The notes beneath the pieces are model-generated. The model saw only the letters and a list, made by a program, of their open reading frames with translations. It was not told the DNA's origin and made no database searches. Shown in pieces: positions 1 through 9,229 of a DNA stretch of 14,088 nt. Numbering within the stretch: the stretch's first letter is position 1; every line of letters starts with the position of its first letter. Origin of the DNA: Phoronis ovalis (lineage: Eukaryota > Phoronida > Phoronidae). The stretch spans positions 1 through 14,088 of the forward strand of contig JAOXYB010034307.1 in NCBI GenBank assembly GCA_028565635.1, given 5' to 3'. The translations under genes were made by a program, and so were the position numbers.

Positions 1-194
1 TGGAACTACCTTTTATAGTAAAGTATTATAATTATATTAAATACGAAGCGGAACACAACATCTGAGTTTACTTAGATCGGGATGAAACATAGTATGAACT
101 ATATTTACAAAATTGAAAAAAAGATACATGTGTGTATAAGTATTTGTCTTAAAGTTTATTCAAAAAATGCAACATGACAACTTATGGAACTTAC
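1..194. other. Intronic edge of the dystrophin gene
   Basis: This stretch follows the donor at 194-189. It is AT-rich, and I see no minus-strand exon resembling the next expected dystrophin segment (human exon 67, about 158 bp). The gene therefore continues to the left of the window. Confidence 0.7.
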
Positions 195-280
195 ATCTAT
201 ACTTCTCAGCTAAACGGCCATTACATAGAGCTGCAAGGCCAATTTTGATGGAAAGTGACCTCAAACGACCAGAACGATTT
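195..280 (-). CDS. DMD: Dystrophin exon (human exon 66 equivalent): EF-hand-like region 1 to 2
   Basis: The exon is 86 bp and too short to show as an ORF. It lies between acceptor TTTTTAG (AG at 282-281) and donor GTAAGT (194-189). It completes Glu, then reads NRSGRLRSLSIKIGLAALC and NGRLAEKYR, matching human TGRTGRIRVLSFKTG and LEDKYRY in register. Its length equals human exon 66 (86 bp, from memory). The final T begins a codon completed by the next exon, which is outside the window. Confidence 0.92.
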
Positions 281-2093
281 CTAAAAAGATAAAAATTCTA
301 AGTGAACAAAAGGAATCATTAAGAAAAATATATTCATACCATGCTAACTACAGAAACTACTACTGTTGATTTTTTTGGAATCAGAATCTTAACTTACTCA
401 TCATACATATTGAGAAGCCAGTTTAATAACAACTCAGCAGACTGTTCAGCTGTTATCTGTCTGGTGTGATCTTTTCTTGCAGCTTCAAACATGATGTCTA
501 GTAAGATATTCTCCAACTCAATACAATCAAGTACACTGTCAGTAGGACCATTATGCCCTCGTCTTTTAAACACATGGGTGATGGTATCAAGAGATACAAG
601 ATCCACTACAAAATGTAACAGTCTTATAATACTTTCTTACTTTGTATACAGTGTAACCTTTTGGAAAGGATAGTTAATTTTGTCATTATTTGAACAAAAG
701 AAAAAAAAGTTTTCCTAAGCCAAAAATATTTATAACAGATCTAAACCTCTGTGTCCCTTGTTTTCTAATTTTACATAAATGAAAAGAACCTTGTCCAATA
801 AAATTAGGATTGATATCGTGTTTATGATAGGGTTATTCAACCTCAATCAGTAACTCCCATTGGTCCACAGTAAACAATGAATTAAAATTGTTAGTATTTT
901 TACATAATACTCTCAAGGCGTTAGCCATGAAGCAGAAGCCCCTCTGAGGCCAATCACAGCCTTGTTTCATTCAAATAATCCAACCGTTAATATCCTTGGT
1001 GGGTTGTTTTGTTTATTTACAGCCTCAGTACTTTTTAAAATCTTACACGACCTTAAAACATTCTGAGACACAAAGGCATTGCTACATTTTAGGATACAGA
1101 GAAATGGTATTTTCTTCAGCATATATACAGCAGCACACAAGTAAAATTTCAAACAATGGACCTATGCAGCAAATGGCCCTGAATAGAGTTGATATTTAGT
1201 AAAATACTACACTGACTTTTCAATCGCTTCTGTATGAACCTTAATTTCATGGCTGTTCTGTAGGCTGCATATTTGACACAATCATGATCACCTGAAAATA
1301 ATGAAAGTAACATTAGCAACAAAACATAAAAAGCAAAAAATGACAAGGCTGTGAATTGCACAAGTACTTTTACAACACTCATACTGTATGCATGGTTCTA
1401 AACACAATGTACTGTGATGACAGCTTAATGTCCAAAGTTTAACATATTATTCTGATTAGCAAGTGAATACAGAATAAATTTCCTTACTGAGCTCTTCCAT
1501 TGTTTTTAGCAGAAATGGATGATCCCATTGTGTGACTTCAGATCTGTGGCTGAAAAACAATTACATCGAATATTGATTTTTTTACATTTAACCATAATGC
1601 AGCATTATGGACTGAAAAGACAAAAATATGCTCCATAACAAAACTAATAAACGGTCAAATTTCTAATCAGGTCGGCTTCAATATCCTGCATTATACTGAT
1701 ATAAGCATCAAAATGTAAGTTAAGATATACTACAGATGATGTTGTTTTAACTTGCTAGAAATGGAACCCCAACCGGAAATCTTGGGAACCCCTGTTAACT
1801 GACTCATCATAAAGCTTGATTTGATAGCCCAGGATTTCAGATTGGGGGGGGTTCAATTTTTATGAAAATTGCAATTTAATGTCACTTATGTTACTTTGTG
1901 TCATGCAGCTGAACTCAAACATAAAAACTGAAAGTACAGAGGGTACGAATTAAACTACTATTCACAAAGCCAGATTCGTGGTTTTATCCTAATTTTAATA
2001 GGCCCCAGTTTATAGGGTATATAAATGCATACTTTATGTAATATGGAACTCCGGCAGTGGTTTCAGATCTCTCCCAGCCTTCCAATAGCTTTT
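195..2093 (-). CDS. DMD: Dystrophin-family protein, internal part (WW domain and start of EF-hand module), five exons
   Basis: Dystrophin links the actin cytoskeleton to the dystroglycan complex at the plasma membrane. Its WW, EF-hand-like and ZZ modules together bind the beta-dystroglycan tail. I joined exons 2093-2033, 1549-1488, 1291-1217, 605-398 and 280-195, all with GT...AG introns and compatible phases (1-2-1-1-2-1), giving 492 nt or 164 codons. The product has a WW domain with GWER, PYYIN and QWDHP, then YRTAMKLR, LNWLLNMYDENRSGR and AEKYRY, which align to dystrophin/utrophin without gaps except for two extra residues in the fourth exon. The WW domain excludes dystrobrevin, which lacks one. 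Invertebrates usually have one ortholog of vertebrate dystrophin, utrophin and DRP2, so the symbol is used in that sense. Both ends are missing: the ZZ domain lies past the left edge, and the spectrin repeats and N-terminus lie somewhere to the right. No frameshift or stop is seen. Confidence 0.93.
398..605 (-). CDS. DMD: Dystrophin exon (human exon 65 equivalent): EF-hand-like region 1
   Basis: The exon is 208 bp, between acceptor CATTTTGTAG (AG at 607-606) and donor GTAAGT (397-392). It encodes DLVSLDTITHVF, a variable helical stretch, then SAELLLNWLLNMYD and the first two bases of a Glu codon. LNWLLN.YD is nearly identical to human LNWLLNVYD. Human exon 65 is 202 bp, so this one carries two extra codons, probably in the variable stretch near residues RRGHNGPTDS. 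The open frame could be read as a separate 70-residue gene from a GTG, but that GTG straddles the splice junction. Confidence 0.92.
606..1216 (-). other. Dystrophin intron between 75-bp and 208-bp exons
   Basis: This 611-bp intron has donor GTCAGT and acceptor TTTTGTAG. It holds no recognisable exon. Two CCAAT-type pentamers occur (ATTGG at 859-863, CCAAT at 950-954), which alone do not show a promoter. Short open frames here on both strands have no family likeness. The other dystrophin introns are 117 bp (281-397), 196 bp (1292-1487) and 483 bp (1550-2032). The last contains a G8 run at 1844-1851. Confidence 0.75.
1217..1291 (-). CDS. DMD: Dystrophin exon (human exon 64 equivalent): linker and first EF-hand-region helix
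   Basis: The exon is 75 bp, between acceptor TATTTTCAG (AG at 1293-1292) and donor GTCAGT (1216-1211). It reads DHDCVKYAAYRTAMKLRF and then IQKRLK. The YRTAMKLR string is the start of the dystrophin/dystrobrevin EF-hand-like region. The last base, A, joins TG of the next exon to encode Met, matching the human register exactly. A Met-initiated open frame that extends upstream (to 1382) is intronic read-through. Confidence 0.93.
1488..1549 (-). CDS. DMD: Dystrophin exon (human exon 63 equivalent): second half of WW domain
   Basis: The exon is 62 bp, between acceptor TTGTTTTTCAG (AG at 1551-1550) and donor GTAAGG (1487-1482). It completes Asn, then reads HRSEVTQWDHP followed by FLLKTMEEL, and ends with one base of a Ser codon. 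The second signature Trp and the Pro two residues after the His close the WW fold. Human exon 63 has the same length and phases. The human Cys before this Trp is Gln here. Confidence 0.93.
2033..2093 (-). CDS. DMD: Dystrophin exon (human exon 62 equivalent): first half of WW domain
   Basis: The exon is 61 bp. It follows a TTTCCAG acceptor (AG at 2095-2094) and ends at donor GTATGC (2032-2027). It begins with two bases of a split codon, then reads KLLEGWERSE...GVPYYI and ends with AA, which joins the C of the next exon to make Asn. The first signature Trp and the Tyr-Tyr pair of the WW ligand pocket are present. Human DMD exon 62 is also 61 bp (from memory) and has the same phases. A longer open frame crosses this place in another register and is a shadow. 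Confidence 0.92.
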
Positions 2094-3239
2094 CTGGAAA
2101 ATAGAAATATACATAATGGATCTATCAACATATTCCGTGGAATGTTCCACAGGCAATGATACAAGAAAATCCTGAAGAAAGTACCCAAAAGGGTATCGGG
2201 TGAGTATGCATGTATCTCGGAGCAAGTTCTAACAAACAATGTTATGAGAATTAAAGGGTAAATTTTTTTACCTTAAAAAGGGATGTATGACATTGCATTA
2301 TGGCTGTCGTTAATTATTTCTTCATAGCTGTCGCTAAAAGTTTCATTTATGTAGGGTGTGATCCTGATTAAAACTTCTATCTTGCAGAATCGCGTGAATT
2401 GAGAATAAAATTTAAAGCTATCAGACTATGTTAGTATGTTCTTTTGTCTTTATATACTCAAAATAGGATGTTTTTCTAATGGCAAATAAACTGTAATATA
2501 TTTAATAATAAACTAGACTGAAGTCAAACAGCCTATTAGTATTGCATTATGAAAACAAATATGTTGCTACACTACAGTAGCTAAATAATGTCACAGAAAT
2601 AGTAAAATTACTCCTGCAGTCCTGGTGTGTATGAAAATAATATAAATACAATTACTTCCTTTCAATTTTTTGGGACTCTGTGGTCAGGATCATTTTTAAA
2701 CAGCCATGTTGAAACATGTCTATCCACCAGCTGATGTAACTTTCATTGAACCTCCTTAATAAATGTAGATACTATTGTGAGTTATTAAGTAGTTAAATTA
2801 ACTTATTTTAAAAGACCTAAGTCAAGACTTAAGAAGTTAAGTGATATGTCCTAGAACACTGTCGGATCATGCCTTCACCGGAGTTTGTTCCTAAAATATG
2901 AAGACTTGTGCTATATTTAATAAGCTACATCTCACCATAAAAATTCCTAGAATTCCACATTTTATGAAGTCATCGATCACGGGATTTGGATAACACTAAA
3001 TAACCCTCCTACATGTTTATTGATCTCGATTCACTTTCGAAAATGTGATCTACTTCCAAAACGAGGTCATGAAGTTTATAGAAAATGAGCATTCAACATT
3101 ATTTTATTTTAATCAATACTACACTGATTATGCTAGTTTTTACAAATGTGTATACACAAATACATATGTGTTATAATTTAATTTAAAAATTAGTAAAACT
3201 ACAAAAATAGTAAGACTAGATATATGTTAAATATTTAAT
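2094..3239. other. Non-coding DNA upstream of the last recognisable dystrophin exon
   Basis: No exon of either gene is recognised. The next upstream dystrophin exon should encode something like human DFGPASQHFLS and be about 79 bp. I looked for the minus-strand signature and did not find it. CpG becomes noticeably more frequent from about 2860 onward. A plus-strand donor-like GG/GTGAGT occurs near 2200, with nothing to support an exon. Confidence 0.5.
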
Positions 3240-3700
3240 TAATTTTTCGCATTTACTAATCCCTAATTTCAACATTAGCTGTGCTCGTTGTTCAGTTCTT
3301 GGGGACTCCGTTTGTTTCACGTAGCTTGTCATGGAATGACTCATCAGAAAATGTCACCTTGTAACGAAGGGAACGTACGCAGTGCATTTCTGTCTAATTT
3401 CTGTTACTTTTTAAACGCACCCGGGGCAACACTATAATGAAAGTTATATGATAGTCTATCTAGAATGGTAAGTATTATTATTTACACAATATAATCCACC
3501 CGGTTTGGGAAACCGATGTAAATGACACTGACAGTCATGACAGGAATGATTTCTATTTTTTTATACACTATAATGTGATTGTATTTAGCTTCTTAGTGCC
3601 TTCGTCCCTATCCTGTAATTATGGGTCGTGGCGAAAGAACAACGTGCTCTGTAATAATGTTAGAAATAACCGTTATGGTAAGCCATGAAATATTATTCCG
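3240..3700 (+). promoter_or_regulatory. CpG-rich stretch: candidate KEAP1 promoter or noncoding first exon
   Basis: I count about 17 CpG dinucleotides in 3241-3720, against none that I can find in 5641-6120. Local CpG retention in an otherwise depleted, AT-rich region suggests an unmethylated regulatory segment. On the plus strand there are good donor matches at 3468 (AATG/GTAAGT) and 3678 (TATG/GTAAGC), either of which could join the acceptor before 7952. No TATA box or start site can be fixed from sequence alone. It could equally serve a minus-strand transcript, including a short dystrophin isoform. Confidence 0.35.
3337..3343 (+). promoter_or_regulatory. TGACTCA motif (AP-1 / CNC-small Maf-type core)
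   Basis: TGACTCA is the core bound by AP-1 and, with flanking bases, by CNC-bZIP/small Maf dimers such as Nrf2-Maf. The flanks here (ATGACTCATCA; reverse TGATGAGTCAT) are close to the NF-E2 site TGCTGAGTCAT but lack its GC, so a full antioxidant response element is not present. It sits in the CpG-rich stretch and overlaps a 5-bp inverted repeat, GTCATGGAATGAC (3328-3340). A seven-base match is weak evidence; another copy lies near 1800 in an intron. Confidence 0.2.
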
Positions 3701-6700
3701 AAATGTACAAAGTTTTACTTAACACCAAACTCAATGTACTTTTAAAGTTAATGTAGACCATGGAACAGTACCGTGACATCAGTGTAAACGTAATAATTAG
3801 ATAACATAAAAACTATTATTTTATAAGAAGTTGACCAGGGATGTTACTCTGTGTCTTAATTGAAACTTTTGCTGTATCATGGAGACTGATTGCATATATT
3901 ATTAGACTAGGGAAGATCAGAAAATATTCCTGATACAGAGGATCTTGTGTGTTAAAAATGAAAAGGGTATGTTCCTGAGTTTTAGCTTAACAAGCAATGT
4001 AGTATCAGATCTTTCTAAAAAAAATATTTTGATATAGATACATGTAGTCATGCAATCCAAGTAAAACAGGCACTATATTCTGTTATACTTTGTTTTGCTA
4101 ATTTATGTGTCAGGTGGGTGGAGTACGTGGGCTGTCATCCAAAGTGGTTTAAGTAAGTTCTACCTGAAGGGGTATGGTGTTTTAAGTCATTAAGTTTTTA
4201 ACTATGGGTGATACCAGGGTTATATTTTTAGACATCAGGTGCTTGCTATGTGGTATATATTTACTTGCATAGTCGTAGGTTGATTGCTCACCCAGGTTTT
4301 ATGGAGTTAGGATTATGAGACCTCTTACCAGTTCTGTTTTACATAAAAGTGGGAGGGTATATGCGGTCTCTTAACCTGATATAATTCATATAAAAATAGC
4401 AGAATTTTATTGTACTCATTATAAAAGTACAATAATTGGAATTTTCATAATTTCATGTTCATTTTAGGTACGGTAATACCTCATCTCTTGTCAAATGTCA
4501 GCTAAAAAGTTGGATCCTTATCATGTAGATAATTTTGTGTTTATTTATTTGTTATTATGTATACATGGATTTAAAGTTCTTACTGCTGAAGCTATAGTCC
4601 TTGTATATTGTAAACCGTAATCATACCATAAAATTACATTACCCTGGTAGAATTTTCTATGGAATTAACATTTGAGTGCTTTGTTATTGTCTGGTTACAA
4701 AATCTATTGCCATATCCAAATCTTTTTAAAGCACTCCGCGCTAATTATCTTTAATGTTCAGAATGATAATTTTGCATAATTATTATGTGTGGAAATATAT
4801 CTATTAAAAGCAGTTCAATTAGCTGTTTAATTAGTATATGAAAAAAGGGAGCAATAAGTGTAGAATTCTTGTAATTTGATTTTATTGCATGTTCACGACT
4901 GATAAACGTCATACAGACAGACATCTCCTGTTCATAATTTATATAATCCTAACAGTTTCATAAGTTTTGATAAATGCCTGGTCATACATTTTTAGCAAGT
5001 AAGTTGGTATAGTTTAATATTTAACATGTACACTAACGGATGATGGATGATGAAGCAAAAGCGGCTGTACCTGTAGCAATACTGTGTAACACTGTTTCAG
5101 AGTACTTAGTCAGTCGTAAGATCATGCAAGACATAGTCTAATGAATAAAAAATCTTAAAAACCTATTTCTGAATAAAGAAATCCTAATAGACCATTAAAT
5201 TGATCCACAGTTGAATTTTGCTGTGTTTATGTTGTTGTTAGGCTATGGTCTACTTTTATTTTTCTAGGTTAATAGAAGAGTGCAGGTTAAGGTTAAGTTG
5301 TTGAGGTTTTATTTATGTAATCATATAAACTTATTAGAAAAACGCTGTATTTCAAAAATTTAAAAATTACAGCACTTTTCTTCTGTGAATAGGTTTCTCG
5401 ATTTTTGGAAATAAAATTTAATACATACATGTAGTTAATGTAATTTGAGGTGAACTGGCCAGTCGCCATAGAGTATGAGGCATACTGGGGGAGGAAAAGA
5501 CTAATATTTACAATTAAGCAAAACCCCACTCCCATATTTAATGTAAAACATTTTTCTGCAAGGGCTTGAGAATATAAATAAATATTGGATAAAGAAGGGT
5601 TGCTTGCGGCCCGGATAGTAATTTTTGTGAGTGTACAAAGTGATGTACAATTATTCTTCTTTTCCTGGGATTACAGGGGAAAAAAGTGAAACTGATCCTT
5701 ATACTGTTGCTCTTTAAAAAAATTTAAGCAGAGCTTGGATGAAAAATATAAATTACCAAAGATTATAAAGACAAAAAAAATGTAAAAGTTAAAACTGGAT
5801 CAGCTGCAAATGGTACTTGCTAGCCCTGATGGTGTTAGATGTTTTCTGCAGTAGACCACATCAGCTACTCTTATTGTGTTGCATTTGTGGTTACCATATC
5901 ATGACTGTTCTGCTGGAGAACTGCAGAGAGTGTTTTTAACACTTATGAACCTGTGAAATAATTTTAATAAGGTGTCATTTTTTTCCCATAAAGAATGTAT
6001 ACATTCCTTAATGCAGTGTACTTTTAACTTGTGTATTTCCTGTCCAAGGCCAATTTCATTGAAAAAAAACATCAAAATAACTAAGCCTTTTAAAAATACT
6101 TAATAGGTTAAATTAACATTAAATCTCGTAAAAAAATATTATAAAAAATGACTTTAACATATTATAATATAGATGCACTGGACTTTACAATCATCCAAGA
6201 ATGCTTTGTCATTCCCAGGGTTGCCTGATTTTGTAAGGTTATCACAATTCATGACAGATGAAAGATGGTTGTTACATGTTCTTTCCTAGAATTAAAATGA
6301 TTTGACAAGATATTCTTGTGTACTGAGGCTGATGTAGGATTCTCGAGAGGAGTAGGTCTTGTTTTATATTCTTTAAAATTTAAATTAGTGAAAGGGAATT
6401 CATTTTCTGTCTGATTTTGCATTATTTTATAGTAACCTTCCTTTCAGAACCATGTGGGTAATCTTAAAATCAACTAAAATGTTAGTAATCCTAGTGCAAA
6501 AAGTGAATTAAAACATTTTTTATTAGCATGATCCTTGTAGATCCTACTTGTGTGTGAACTTCAGATTTTTTATCACTTAAAATTGCTAAGATATGTAGCA
6601 GTTGTTTGAAGTCATGAAAAGAAGTACGCGTTGTGTCAAGTATAAATCAGTGTACGGTAACTCACAAATACAAATTTTAATCTCGATTCATATGTATATA

Positions 6701-7951
6701 ATTTGAAAAATAGAGCATTTATTTCTAGTCATCCTGTAGATACAGCTTAAAAATTTTTTTTCTAGCCCAAAGTTCATTAATGTGGTATTAACTAGTTATG
6801 CCAGATATTATAGTGGAATATTGCATGCATTCCCTGTAAATGTATGATGAGATAAATAAGAGTAGCCTACTTAATATGCAATATTATAAATATATTAACT
6901 TTTTATATCTACTGGATTTATTGGCCTCAGATAAAAGGTTTACCTGATGCTTGTAATTGGACCAAAGTTCGACTACATGCTTTTAGTGCCATTTCTTGGG
7001 GGTGGTAGCCCCACGTCAGGTTAACATATGGAACTAAAGGCAAGCAGTTTTATTTCTTATTCATGAAATGTGAGGCAAGTTAAAATATGTATGTAGTACC
7101 ATTATTAATAACCAAATGTTAAGAAATCAGACATTGGTTTATTATTGACATTCTTATGAACTCAAAATAAAGGCAGAGTGCCTCTGGATGCACCCCTCTA
7201 AATTTTACCAGATCCTAATGTTACTAGGCACACGTAAAATTGACACTCCTATCCCAAATGAAGCGACATTCAAAAGATTTTGGATCCAGATCTTTATTAG
7301 TAATGATAAGGAAATTGTAACAACTGAGTGGATGGATGTTCACAGTTCTTGACCCGGGTGTGTAGGATGTAAATCCAGGTTCTGAATATAACACCAGCTA
7401 CTATATTAGTCTCAGCTAATAATTATATTAAACAAAGCCACTTTAACATGAATTCTAGTGCCAAATGTCCACATGCTTAATAAAAGGAAGGTGCTTTAGC
7501 AGCTGAGAGTAATATCTGGTTTAAAAACTAGTCTAATATTCTGTATTTTGCTGACTAACTTGAGGAAAATCTAATTCTTGGATTTATTGACCAACGTGGC
7601 ATACAAGTAAATCATAATTACTGAAGAAAGATGGAGGCAGTGCCACCTAGTGTTTATGAAATGCAAACTATGAACAGGATATTAAAATACTTGTCATTAT
7701 CCGTATTGTGTTTACTCTTTATATGAATAATTAAATTATTTTCATTAGTTTTTCAGTGATTTCATTTTAAGTTGTTGTTGTTTTTTAAATTAAAATAAAT
7801 GTGAAAGTACATGCTTCTTGACCTTAAATCAAAAAGTTCAATGACACTGAAATTTTTCAATGACGCTGTTTTATTATTTGAAAAGTGCTGTGTCATGTTT
7901 GATCTTTCCTTGTTCAGTAGCTGTCTCTACATTTATATATTTTTTTTTCAG
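3701..7951. other. Long AT-rich non-coding stretch before KEAP1 coding exon 1
   Basis: This is probably the 5' intron of KEAP1 plus, possibly, part of a dystrophin intron on the other strand. No tRNA, rRNA, recognisable coding exon or transposase was seen. It is rich in A/T runs and stop codons in all frames. A 40-codon stop-free minus-strand stretch at 6927-7049 has no recognised family. The last 10 bases before 7949 are an almost pure pyrimidine tract with CAG at 7949-7951. Confidence 0.55.
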
Positions 7952-7973
7952 CTTTAACACAAAGATAATTGTG
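7952..7973 (+). other. KEAP1: End of KEAP1 5' UTR (start of first coding exon)
   Basis: A T-rich tract ending TTTTTTTTTCAG (AG at 7950-7951) is a strong 3' splice site, so the exon most likely begins here, 22 bases before the first ATG. This mirrors vertebrate KEAP1, where the start codon lies shortly inside the second exon. No in-frame stop separates the acceptor from the ATG, so upstream coding sequence cannot be excluded formally. Confidence 0.65.
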
Positions 7974-9229
7974 ATGATGAGCATTATGCAGTGTTCAAAG
8001 AAAAAAGGGGGTTGTAAGGGTCCATCGTGTTACAGGGCCAAACCCCAAACCCAAGACACCCCAATTGATGGAAGTATGCAATTTACAATCCAGAAACATC
8101 CCAAAGAGGCATACGACATCATAAATAATTTATGGCACGCACAAAAATTATGTGATGTTACATTGAAAGTTGATAATGAAGTTATAGTTGCTCATAAACT
8201 GGTACTTGCTGCTGCTAGCCCATATTTCCGAGCCATGTTCACATGCGGTATGAAAGAGTGTGGCATGCAGACAATCCCTATACAAGGCATCACGGCTTGT
8301 ACATTAAACAGGTTGATTCAATTTGCTTATACATCGGAGATTCAAGTAACAGAAATGAACGTGTGCCATCTATTGCCAGCGGCTACTATGCTGCAAATGA
8401 ACCATGTTATCGAAGCGTGTTGTACATTTTTAGAACATCAATTAGATCCAACTAATTGTATAGGAATTTCAGAATTTGCATTGGAACATGGATGTACTGA
8501 TTTACATGAGAAAGCAAACGATTACGTGGATCAACACTTTGGGGAGGTGTGCCATACTGAGGAATTTTTGACGTTAAGTGCTTGTCAATTAATCAGACTT
8601 ATTAATCGTGATGAGATCAATGTAAAATGTGAGTCGGAAGTATATAACGCAGTGCTTTCATGGATTAGATATGATAAGTGTAAAAGATTAACAAAACTGA
8701 AAAGTATGCTTTGTGGAGTACGGTGCCATTTTCTGACACCTGGGTTTTTAGAGAGTCAACTTAAACATTGTCCTATTTTAGAAGAGACTCCACAGTGTCG
8801 GGATTATCTTGTTCGTATCTTCCAAGATCTGACATTGCACAGAAAATGTATGGAAAAGAGACGTAACCCTTGTGCTCCACCAGTTATTTATGTTGCTGGA
8901 GGATATTTGAGACATTCTTTAAGTAATTGTGATTGTTATAACCCGGAGTCAGGGGAATGGTATAAGCTAGCAGATCTACCCCAACCCCGTAGTGGTCTTG
9001 CAGCTGCTGTTATACATGGTGTATTATATGTCGTTGGGGGAAGAAATAATTCACCTGACGGAAATGTTGACACAAATGCAGTGGAATGTTACGAACCATT
9101 TACGAATCAGTGGAAAAGTTGTACAAAAATGAATTATGCTCGTAATCGAGTTGGTGCTGGTGTAATTGATGGTATGCTGTTTGCTGTTGGTGGATCGCAT
9201 GGACAAGTTCATCATGATACTGTAGAGAG
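7974..9229 (+). CDS. KEAP1: KEAP1 coding exon 1: N-terminus, BTB, BACK and Kelch blades 1-2 plus part of 3
   Basis: This exon has 1256 coding bases ending at donor GTGAGT (9230) within an Arg codon (AG/A). BTB is marked by LCDVTLKV and [17 protein letters not shown], and the BTB end by [13 protein letters not shown] follows with [14 protein letters not shown] and [11 protein letters not shown]. The first Kelch blades have [11 protein letters not shown] and [10 protein letters not shown]. In human KEAP1 this stretch is interrupted by an intron after codon 213 (inside HFGEV); here it is continuous. The open frame extends up to 7860, but those residues are translated from the pyrimidine tract of the preceding intron. 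Confidence 0.95.

Noticed and set aside
398-606. Free-standing 70-residue minus-strand gene
   Set aside because: Its apparent start is a GTG crossing a splice acceptor, and its stop is inside a GTAAGT donor. It is an internal dystrophin exon.
2034-2225. Minus-strand ORF of 63 residues
   Set aside because: The true dystrophin exon (2093-2033) lies in another frame of the same bases and gives the WW sequence GWER...PYYIN. This frame is a shadow.
3292-3358. Hammerhead ribozyme or C/D snoRNA suggested by CTGATGAG...GAAAC on the minus strand
   Set aside because: The GTCAT/ATGAC stem is present, but it is not followed directly by GAAA as the hammerhead core requires. The C-box-like and D-box-like words lack a terminal stem.
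5293-5535. Minus-strand ORF of 80 residues
   Set aside because: The composition is typical of translated AT-rich non-coding DNA. There are no motifs, and it has no place in either gene model.
6927-7049. 40-codon minus-strand open stretch (contains LTWGYHPQEMAL) followed by a donor-like CAG/GTAAAC
   Set aside because: Considered as the missing upstream dystrophin exon or a transposon scrap. It does not resemble the expected DFGP.SQHFL region, and I recognise no transposon protein. Left unassigned.
7860-7973. Upstream Met extending the KEAP1 frame by 38 residues
   Set aside because: The residues are Phe/Ile/Val-rich because they translate a pyrimidine tract ending in CAG, a typical 3' splice site. 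The apparent signal-peptide-like stretch is an intron artefact.
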